From: Gammaproteobacteria bacterium
GTDB taxonomy: Bacteria; Pseudomonadota; Gammaproteobacteria; Arenicellales; UBA868
DNA: 5,155 bases
Assembly: GCA_003529705.1 (NCBI GenBank)
Contig: DPVA01000042.1
Coordinates: 1-5,155 of the forward strand
Direction: 5' to 3'
A program made the translations under genes and the position numbers. Shown in pieces: positions 1 to 5,155 of the stretch. The notes under the pieces were generated by a model. That model did not search any database, was not told the origin of the DNA, and saw nothing but the letters and a program-made list of their open reading frames with translations. Positions within the stretch are counted from its first letter, which is position 1. Each line of letters starts with the position of its first letter.

Positions 1-97
1 CTCTGGACGGTGGCTTGTACCTGCTCAACAGGGCCACCAATGAAGTGTCGTTTAATCTTCCACGGACCCTGCTGTCGAGTTTATCCTGATCTGACAC
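1..97 (-). CDS. Partial CDS, N-terminus of an unrecognised protein (runs off left edge)
   Basis: On the minus strand an open frame begins at GTG (97-95) and stays open to the window edge, giving about 32 residues that start (V/M)SDQDKLDSRVRGRLNDTS and continue LVALLSRYKPPSR. The composition is protein-like: a charged, Gln/Asp-rich start followed by a short hydrophobic stretch. I recognise no family, so I propose no function. A GAAGG ribosome site at 109-105 sits 7 bases before the GTG. The frame is the same one used by the upstream HD gene and opens at that gene's stop, 69 bases before the GTG, so this would be the next gene of the same operon. A stronger AGGAGG (124-119) nearby points instead to a TTG start in another frame, which stops after 19 codons; this makes the start uncertain. 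The fragment is too short for certainty. Confidence 0.4.
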   Translation of the reverse strand, partial: MSDQDKLDSRVRGRLNDTSLVALLSRYKPPSR

Positions 98-166
98 CGG
101 CGCGCCTTCAACGAGTCGCCTCCTGCAATGCGCTGCTCCCGGGGGAATTATCAGGGTTTTTTCAAC

Positions 167-763
167 TCAGGGTGCTTTCAGGGACTTCAGCAGATCCTGT
201 GAAAAATCATGGACGGGTGGAGTGGCAAGGGCTACCACCTTGGCACGATCATCGATACGCCGTAATGCAAGCGCCGCGTCACAGCCGGGCAGTTTTGCAA
301 AGGCGGCGATTTCACTCTCATCCATGGGCCCGCCCTGCTTAAGCAGGCTGATCTTTGAGCCTTCGGAAAGATTATCCCAGTAACCGGGTTCAGTCGTACA
401 AAGGTAACGCTTGGCCGGCACATGCAGACGCACCGGTTCTGTCACCTCTGGACCAAACGCATGTGCTAGCCAATTGGCGCCGACGGTCTCGTGTCGAAGG
501 TCACGGTCGCGGTTACGCTCATCCTGAGCGGCATCCACCATCAGAAAGTGGCCGATATCATGCAATAACGCCGCAGCAATAGCCTCGCTGCCGCCCTGCT
601 CTGAGCGTGCGAGTAATGCACTCTGGACCGCGTGCTCCAACTGACTTATCTCTTCGTCGTAGCGCCAATGCGTACCGCGTTCGATGATTACTGCCAGCAA
701 GGCCTCAACAAAAGTGCAGCTGTCCGCACAGTCCGTTCTTCTGGGTACCGACGTCTGAGACAT
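167..763 (-). CDS. PhnZ/TmpB-like HD-domain di-iron oxygenase (organophosphonate C-P bond cleavage)
   Basis: This is a complete 198-residue cytosolic protein without signal peptide or membrane segments. It belongs to the HD-domain mixed-valence di-iron oxygenases (PhnZ, TmpB), which use O2 to split the C-P bond of 1-hydroxyalkylphosphonates into phosphate and a carboxylate. Generic pipelines usually call these proteins phosphohydrolases. Metal ligands are visible at H44 (QLEHA), H68-D69 (LLHDIGH), H91 (LRHETVG), H114 (HVPAKRYL) and D171 (RRIDD). Spacings H44-H68, H68-H114 and H114-D171 equal those of PhnZ ligands His34, His58, His104 and Asp161 as I recall them. AKRYL and QGGPMDESE (143-151) are also family signatures. 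The PhnZ substrate-gating Tyr24/Glu27 pair is altered: E37 fits Glu27, but R34 occupies the Tyr24 position and the tyrosine is at 35. The ATG follows the metallophosphoesterase stop by one base, with no strong ribosome site, so translation is probably coupled. The natural substrate is inferred, not shown. Confidence 0.85.
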   Translation of the reverse strand: MSQTSVPRRTDCADSCTFVEALLAVIIERGTHWRYDEEISQLEHAVQSALLARSEQGGSEAIAAALLHDIGHFLMVDAAQDERNRDRDLRHETVGANWLAHAFGPEVTEPVRLHVPAKRYLCTTEPGYWDNLSEGSKISLLKQGGPMDESEIAAFAKLPGCDAALALRRIDDRAKVVALATPPVHDFSQDLLKSLKAP

Positions 764-764
764 T

Positions 765-1592
765 TTAGGAATGGGACTTCATGACGGTCCAATCCTCCGT
801 CGGTGAGTGGGCCATGTCAAATTTGGGAGAGTTATCCATAAAGTCGTGGAAGTGAACGATGATCGTGTCATCCCGAAACAGCACCACACAGTATGCCGGG
901 GGTTCGAAGTTTCCTTTGAGCAGGCTGTCCTTCATATCCATCTGCACCTGATGGTTCATGGCGCGCAGACTCGACATTGGGATACCAAGCCAACTGCCCG
1001 AAAGAGGCCGATGAATATGGCCGAAAAAAAGATGTCGAATCTGTTTACGATAGGGCTTGACGACTTCGGAGAAGGCCTCTTTTTGTACGAGCGAAATCCG
1101 GTCGAGCGCGGGGATACCAATATCAAAGGGCGGATGGTGCATAAAAAGATAAATATCTTTTTCCGCGGCGGCCGCAAACTGCTGCTCAAGCCATTGCATT
1201 CTTTGGTCACAGTACCAGCCTTCGTGGTGCCCGGGCTCGTTGGTATCGAGATAAATAAATCTGCCAACGGAAAGATCCTCAACGGATTGGATAAAGCCGT
1301 TCGCGTCACAAGGATGTTCACCAAACCACTGCCGAAAAACGTGCCGGTCGTCATGGTTACCCACCAGCAGCCGCAGAGGCATAGTCAGTTCTTCGAGGTA
1401 CTGCTTGAGATGATCAAAAGCCTCTGGCTCGCCCCAATGGGTGAGATCGCCGGTAATGACACAAAGCTCGGCATCCGGGTGGTTTTGGTTGATATCGACG
1501 ATACAGCGCTTGAGAGCGGCTGCCGGATCACGGCCATACAGCGTTTTCCCTACAGGGATAAAGTGGGTGTCGGTGAAGTGAATGATTTTCAC
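765..1592 (-). CDS. GpdQ/CpdA-type metallophosphoesterase (calcineurin-like, binuclear metal)
   Basis: This complete 275-residue protein has the full calcineurin-like phosphoesterase motif series: D8-x-H10 (FTDTH), G48-D49 (ITGDL), G78-N79-H80-D81 (VGNHDD), H152-H153 (MHHPP) and G191-H192-I193-H194 (GHIH). Length and ligand positions are close to the glycerophosphodiesterase GpdQ of Enterobacter (274 residues; Asp8, His10, Asp50, Asn80, His156, His195, His197 from memory). The C-terminal EPPAYCVVLF (230-239) is typical of the cyclic-nucleotide/glycerol phosphodiesterase subgroup. It probably hydrolyses small phosphodiesters in the cytosol; GpdQ is promiscuous and also accepts phosphonate monoesters. 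The start is GTG, since MKIIHFTDTH is the canonical N-terminus and an in-frame stop lies five codons upstream. No clear ribosome site precedes it. The stop is one base from the HD gene start, which suggests a linked role such as freeing a phosphonate from an ester (inference). A cAMP phosphodiesterase role is the alternative. Confidence 0.88.
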   Translation of the reverse strand: MKIIHFTDTHFIPVGKTLYGRDPAAALKRCIVDINQNHPDAELCVITGDLTHWGEPEAFDHLKQYLEELTMPLRLLVGNHDDRHVFRQWFGEHPCDANGFIQSVEDLSVGRFIYLDTNEPGHHEGWYCDQRMQWLEQQFAAAAEKDIYLFMHHPPFDIGIPALDRISLVQKEAFSEVVKPYRKQIRHLFFGHIHRPLSGSWLGIPMSSLRAMNHQVQMDMKDSLLKGNFEPPAYCVVLFRDDTIIVHFHDFMDNSPKFDMAHSPTEDWTVMKSHS

Positions 1593-1742
1593 GGTTCGGA
1601 GCGCATCTTATGGGATCAGAACACCGGCTGGAGTTTGCTGTTTAGGCTAATCGTTGTCCAGTGAAGAGGCGCGCAGAAAGCCTGCCTCCATAACAACACT
1701 CGAAAATCAAACCAACGATCTGATTGCGGCTCTCGATACGAC
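1593..1742 (-). other. 150-base spacer between flavoprotein and phosphoesterase genes
   Basis: This is the only sizeable gap inside the leftward gene string. I see no terminator-like hairpin followed by a T-run, so transcription could continue from the flavoprotein gene. A weak promoter-like pair on the minus strand (TTGGTT, 17 bases, TATGGA) matches consensus at only half the positions and is not called. Two tiny frames lie here: ATG GAG… of 14 codons, and a five-codon ATG frame at 1606-1589 whose TGA overlaps the GTG start of the phosphoesterase. Neither has a good ribosome site. Confidence 0.5.
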
Positions 1743-4157
1743 TCAGCCCCGCATACGCTCTCCGGTGGCATCAAACAGCGCCTGGTGAATTCTTTTCGCC
1801 GAACGCATATCGCCGAGGATCTCAATGCTCGCCTCAAGTTGATCGCTCAGCGACTTACTATCGACGAGTGCCAGAGCAAGGGATTTTTGAGCGTAATGTG
1901 AATATCCGCCCGACGTGCAAAAACCTTTTACTTGCCCATCAATCCAGACCGGCTCGTATCCCACCGCATCGGCATCATCCGCATCAACCTCAAACACCAC
2001 CAGTTTGCGTCCGGCACCGCTCTGGCGTTCACCTTCAACCGCCGCACGCCCGATAAAGTCTGCTCTTTTATTAAAAGCAACAAAAAGATCCATGCCCGTC
2101 TCTGCGGGCGTGTAGTCCGGGGAAAACTCACTCAGCCAACTGCCAAAAAACTTATCGAGCCGCAGGCTCATCATTGCGCGCATGCCAAAGGGGCGCATTC
2201 CGTGTTTCTGACCGGCGGTCCAAAGCGTATGCCATAGAGATCGCTGGTCCATCGCATCTGCGTAGATCTCATAACCAAGATCACCGGTGTAACTCAGCCG
2301 CTGGACGATGCAGTCACACATACCAACCGTCAGCCGTTTAACGTCCATGAACAGAAACGTTTCTGCCGAAACATCGTCACGGGTGGCCTCGGCCAGCACG
2401 GTGCGCGCCAACGGTCCTGCGATCTGAAAACCCGTGCGCCGGTCTGAGACATTCTGAATGGCAACACCGTCCTTAAGGTGCATACGTAGCCATCGTTCAT
2501 GTACTGACTGGTAGCCATAGGATGAGGTCAGCTGGAACTCGTCCTCCGCAAGACAGGAAACCGTGAAATCTCCAATCAGCCGGCCTTTAGGAGAGAGCAT
2601 CGGCGTAAGACTTACCCGTCCTGGCTGAGGGACATGCCCCGCCATAATCCAGTCAAGCCAGGTTCGGGCGCCCTTTCCGGTCACCGCAAACTTGGCGAAG
2701 TTCTGAACCTCATTGATGCCAACCTGTTCCCTTACTGTCATTACCTCGCGGGCGATTGGGCCAAAAGCGTTGGAGCGTCGAAACGAGGGGGTTTCGTATC
2801 TTGACTCTTCTTCGTTCGCAAAATAATTTGCGACCTCAAGACCAAACTGCTGGCCAAAAACCGCGCCGAGAGACTGCTGGATATCGTAGACTGGCGTGGT
2901 CCTAAAGGGCCGCGCTGCGGGTAATTCCTCGTTTGGATAACTGACCGAAAACCGCGTCTGATAATTCTCAATGACTTTGGGCAGGGTGTACCCCGGGTTC
3001 GTCCAGGAACCAAATCTCGCTACGTCCATGGCAAAGACATCGCGATCTGGCTCTCCGTCCACCATCCACTGCGCAAGGGTGAGCCCCACGCCGCCACCCT
3101 GGCTGAAACCCGCCATCACACCACATGCAGACCAGTAGTTACGTAACCCCGGAACCGGCCCGACCAGAGGATTGCCATCGGGCGCAAAGGTAAACGGTCC
3201 ATGGATGACTGTCTTGACCCCGGCGGTCTCCAGTACCGGAAAACGCTGATAGGCAAAAGCAATTGAGTCGCTGATTTTTTCGAGGTTGTCCGGCAGCAGT
3301 TCGTGTCCAAAATCCCAGGGCGTACCGTCAACCGCCCAGGGCCTACACGCCTGTTCATAAAAACCGATACAAAGACCCCGGCCTTCCTGTCGAAGGTAAC
3401 TCTCGCCGCCAGGATCCATGACGTGTGGGTGCTCCGCGCCACGTTCGTATATCTGCGGAATATCGTCGGTAACAACATACTGATGTTCCATGGGATGTAG
3501 CGGGAGATAGACCCCAGCCATTGCACCCACTTCCCTCGCCCAAAGGCCGGCTGCGTTGATCACATGTTCAGCGATCACGGTTCCCTTGTCGGTCACAACT
3601 TCCCAACAGTCGTCGTTCTTCAGGTTGGTCTGCTTGACCATCGTATGAAGTTCAATCGCAGCGCCGTTAAGACGGGCTGCTTTTGCATAGGCGTGGGTAG
3701 TGCCGGCGGGATCAAGGTGTCCGTCGAGTGGATCATATAACCCCCCAAGCACGCCCTCGATATTGGTCACCGGCGCAACCTCAGCAATCTCAGCAGGAGA
3801 GAGAATCTCGGTTTCCAACCCCATGTAACGGTGCTTGGCCCTTTCCGCCTTGAGCATATCCATACGCTCGGGGGTGTCTGCCAGAGTGACGCCGCCAACG
3901 TGATGCAGGCCACAGGACGTTCCGGTCAGTTCTTCAAGTTCCCGATAAAGCTTGATGGTGTAGCCCTGCAGCGCAGCCATGTTGGTATCGCCGTTCAGAG
4001 TATGAAAACCTCCCGCAGCATGCCAAGTGGAACCAGAAGTCAATTCCGACCGCTCAATCAGCATCACGTCAGTCCATCCCAGTTTTGTCAGATGATAGAG
4101 CGCCGAGCAGCCAACCACGCCGCCCCCGATGACACAGACTTGTACATGGCTTTTCAT
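1743..4157 (-). CDS. FAD-dependent dimethylglycine/sarcosine dehydrogenase-like protein with fused GcvT domain
   Basis: This complete 804-residue protein matches bacterial dimethylglycine/sarcosine dehydrogenase-type flavoproteins in length and order. The N-terminal DAO/FAD fold (about 5-370) has the dinucleotide motif GGGVVG (11-16), the acidic residue E35 and STWHAAG (43-49); H46 is the expected site of covalent histidyl-FAD in this family. The stretch 320-370 (GPFTF, PDGNPLVGP, ACGVMAG, WMVDGEP) closes the flavin domain. A linker domain (about 374-430), a GcvT fold (about 430-690, with LSYTGDLGYEIY at 621-632 and DYTPAETGM at 681-689) and a GcvT C-terminal barrel (about 715-795) follow. 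The family oxidatively removes N-methyl groups from dimethylglycine, sarcosine or similar amines and passes the one-carbon unit to tetrahydrofolate. There is no transit or signal peptide. The ATG has a tandem AGGATC/AGGATC leader with AGGA 7 bases upstream. It is the promoter-proximal gene; 150 bases separate it from the phosphoesterase. The exact substrate cannot be read from sequence. Confidence 0.88.
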   Translation of the reverse strand: MKSHVQVCVIGGGVVGCSALYHLTKLGWTDVMLIERSELTSGSTWHAAGGFHTLNGDTNMAALQGYTIKLYRELEELTGTSCGLHHVGGVTLADTPERMDMLKAERAKHRYMGLETEILSPAEIAEVAPVTNIEGVLGGLYDPLDGHLDPAGTTHAYAKAARLNGAAIELHTMVKQTNLKNDDCWEVVTDKGTVIAEHVINAAGLWAREVGAMAGVYLPLHPMEHQYVVTDDIPQIYERGAEHPHVMDPGGESYLRQEGRGLCIGFYEQACRPWAVDGTPWDFGHELLPDNLEKISDSIAFAYQRFPVLETAGVKTVIHGPFTFAPDGNPLVGPVPGLRNYWSACGVMAGFSQGGGVGLTLAQWMVDGEPDRDVFAMDVARFGSWTNPGYTLPKVIENYQTRFSVSYPNEELPAARPFRTTPVYDIQQSLGAVFGQQFGLEVANYFANEEESRYETPSFRRSNAFGPIAREVMTVREQVGINEVQNFAKFAVTGKGARTWLDWIMAGHVPQPGRVSLTPMLSPKGRLIGDFTVSCLAEDEFQLTSSYGYQSVHERWLRMHLKDGVAIQNVSDRRTGFQIAGPLARTVLAEATRDDVSAETFLFMDVKRLTVGMCDCIVQRLSYTGDLGYEIYADAMDQRSLWHTLWTAGQKHGMRPFGMRAMMSLRLDKFFGSWLSEFSPDYTPAETGMDLFVAFNKRADFIGRAAVEGERQSGAGRKLVVFEVDADDADAVGYEPVWIDGQVKGFCTSGGYSHYAQKSLALALVDSKSLSDQLEASIEILGDMRSAKRIHQALFDATGERMRG

Positions 4158-4164
4158 TTATTGA

Positions 4165-4174
4165 TCCTGATCCT
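4165..4174 (-). promoter_or_regulatory. Tandem ribosome binding site for the flavoprotein gene
   Basis: On the minus strand the leader contains AGGATC twice in tandem, with AGGA at 4174-4171 and again at 4168-4165. The proximal copy is 7 bases from ATG 4157, normal spacing, which supports this start. The distal copy is 13 bases away and probably not used. Confidence 0.5.
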
Positions 4175-4204
4175 GCTGAAAATCTTTCCTACATATCAGC
4201 ATCC

Positions 4205-4235
4205 TTGAGTTCTGGCGAAACCCTATCTTTATAAA
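4205..4235 (+). promoter_or_regulatory. Candidate sigma-70 promoter for the propeller gene
   Basis: TTGAGT (4205-4210; TTGA of TTGACA) precedes TATAAA (4230-4235; five of six to TATAAT) by 19 bases, or the overlapping TTTATA (4228-4233) by 17 bases. Transcription would start near 4242, about 30 bases before ATG 4273. The assignment rests on consensus matching by eye. Confidence 0.35.
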
Positions 4236-4272
4236 ATCAAAGGAGCAAGCCCTCTACGCGACGCAGGCTGTT

Positions 4273-5155
4273 ATGCTTGGCTCATATCTCGCCCCAACAG
4301 CGCGTCCGGGATTCATCGAATTGAGATCTCAGCACCCTCTAAGTGCCAGCCGACCGAGTTTTTGGTTGGTTGGTACGATGACGATTGTTGTAGCCCTAAT
4401 AACGGGCTGGTGGTGGCAGACCGATGGCGCCGTCCCGTCACTTGGAGAACCCGTCGTGTATACGGGCGCGCTCACCCATCCCGCCCAGGTGATCCGCGTT
4501 GGTGATGCGTACCTTGGCGGAGAACTTTTCAGCAATGACTTGGTCCTTTCTGAATCACTTGGGTTTGAACCTCACCAGCGCATGGTCCTTCGTGAAAATA
4601 ACAAGGACGAAGTAGTCACCTTGGAGTCTCCCCACTTCTTTGAGCCACTTGGTCCCGACCGGGTACTCGTTAGCGAAGGCTGGGGCAGCAACATCGCTCT
4701 GATTGACCTCGAGAGCGGTGAAGTAAGCCGCTTTGGTGACGACCAGGGGCGGGGTTTGTATGCTCCACACGGTATCTGCCTTGATATCAGCAGTGGATGG
4801 GTCTATGTGGCCGACTCGCTGCACTCGCGACTGGTTCGCTACCGGCCTCGAGAGACTGGCCCTGCTGAAATCTTCGCTGATCATAGAAAACTCGTGTCTT
4901 ATGGCCGGCAGTTGATCTGTGACGAGGATGGTCTTTGGCTCTCCAATTCCTACGAGGAGCGCGAGGGCCTGAATCCCGGACGAGGAAGCAACGTGCTGCA
5001 CATTAATGACTTCACAAGTGGAGAGGCGACGGTGGTTGCAGACTTCCCCGAGGTCAACATGACCGGACTGGCACGTCTTAATCGGCAATGGCTAGTCGTT
5101 GGCCTCTGGGGAACGCATAACCAGTTGGTTCTGGTTCCGACAAACCGCGGTTCAT
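4273..5155 (+). CDS. Partial CDS: membrane-anchored NHL/beta-propeller-like protein (runs off right edge)
   Basis: A plus-strand frame is open from ATG 4273 to the window end (294 codons, no stop). The N-terminus (1-29) is followed by one strongly hydrophobic segment, FWLVGTMTIVVALITGWWW (30-48), which acts as a signal anchor or uncleaved signal. The rest would therefore lie in the periplasm. Residues about 60-294 form repeating beta-rich units, for example VLVSEGWGSNIALIDLESG (131-149) and APHGICLDISSGWVYVADS (164-182) followed by HSRLVRYRP. These have the NHL/SMP-30-like blade pattern: 'PHGI…D…VYVADS…RLVRY'. Catalytic residues and substrate are not identifiable. M36 (4378) is an alternative start that would place the hydrophobic segment at the very N-terminus. 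ATG 4273 is preferred as the first start codon after the in-frame stop at 4177. An AGGAG lies far upstream (4241-4245). The gene is divergent from the flavoprotein gene; a functional link is unproven. Confidence 0.75.
   Translation, partial: MLGSYLAPTARPGFIELRSQHPLSASRPSFWLVGTMTIVVALITGWWWQTDGAVPSLGEPVVYTGALTHPAQVIRVGDAYLGGELFSNDLVLSESLGFEPHQRMVLRENNKDEVVTLESPHFFEPLGPDRVLVSEGWGSNIALIDLESGEVSRFGDDQGRGLYAPHGICLDISSGWVYVADSLHSRLVRYRPRETGPAEIFADHRKLVSYGRQLICDEDGLWLSNSYEEREGLNPGRGSNVLHINDFTSGEATVVADFPEVNMTGLARLNRQWLVVGLWGTHNQLVLVPTNRGS

Larger units (their letters stand above)
4158..4272. promoter_or_regulatory. Divergent intergenic control region
   Basis: These 115 bases separate the two outward-reading genes and must carry the start signals of both. 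They include an AT-rich core with a perfect 8-base palindrome TTTATAAA (4228-4235) that could serve as a -10 element in either direction. The tandem AGGATC repeat that forms the leader of the flavoprotein gene lies at the left end. I see no convincing inverted-repeat operator or Pho box. Confidence 0.5.

Noticed and set aside
137..160. Possible terminator on the plus strand (CCCGGG region followed by TTTTTT)
   Set aside because: Only about three base pairs could form a stem, and no plus-strand gene ends here. On the minus strand the run is A-rich and on the wrong side of any hairpin.
10..342. 110-codon open frame on the plus strand
   Set aside because: It crosses the end of the HD gene and the start of the next leftward gene, and its translation is rich in Arg, Pro and Cys without domain features.
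807..1664. 285-codon open frame on the plus strand
   Set aside because: It lies exactly opposite the metallophosphoesterase, whose motifs are complete. The plus-strand translation shows no family features, so it is a shadow frame.
4268..4285. Pho-box-like pair CTGTTAT-N4-GGCTCAT
   Set aside because: The first half matches CTGTCAT at six of seven positions but the second at only four. It overlaps the start codon of the plus-strand gene, so a PhoB site is not supported.
4555..5088. 177-codon open frame on the minus strand
   Set aside because: It is antisense to the uninterrupted plus-strand propeller frame, which has a hydrophobic anchor and NHL-like repeats; the minus-strand translation has no recognisable structure.

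Overview
The window looks like chromosomal DNA of a Gram-negative bacterium, most likely a proteobacterium. The reasons are compact head-to-tail genes, moderate GC by eye (not computed), purine-rich ribosome sites, and closest resemblance to proteobacterial/marine enzyme families. I see no rRNA, tRNA, CRISPR, insertion sequence or prophage signal. The species cannot be named from this sequence.

Layout: four genes read leftward and one reads rightward. From right to left on the minus strand they are: (1) a complete 804-residue FAD-dependent dimethylglycine/sarcosine dehydrogenase-type protein with a fused GcvT (folate-binding aminomethyltransferase-like) half (4157-1743); (2) after a 150-base spacer, a 275-residue GpdQ/CpdA-type binuclear metallophosphoesterase starting at GTG (1592-765); (3) one base further on, a 198-residue HD-domain protein of the PhnZ/TmpB family of mixed-valence di-iron oxygenases that cleave C-P bonds (763-167); (4) the first ~32 codons of an unrecognised gene running off the left edge (97 to <1). 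On the plus strand, divergent from gene 1 across a 115-base region, a membrane-anchored NHL/beta-propeller-like protein starts at 4273 and runs off the right edge.

How the genes may work together (inference): PhnZ and TmpB oxidise 1-hydroxylated aminoethylphosphonates to phosphate plus glycine or glycine betaine. A dehydrogenase for N-methylglycines next to such an enzyme suggests a route for N-methylated 2-aminoethylphosphonates. The phosphodiesterase would free the phosphonate headgroup from an ester such as a glycerol-phosphonate. The HD oxygenase would cleave C-P, giving phosphate and an N-methylated glycine. The flavoprotein would then strip methyl groups and pass the one-carbon unit to folate. 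The 2-oxoglutarate-dependent hydroxylase (PhnY/TmpA type) that normally precedes PhnZ/TmpB is absent from the window and should be sought in the left flank. This gene combination is the most interesting feature here.
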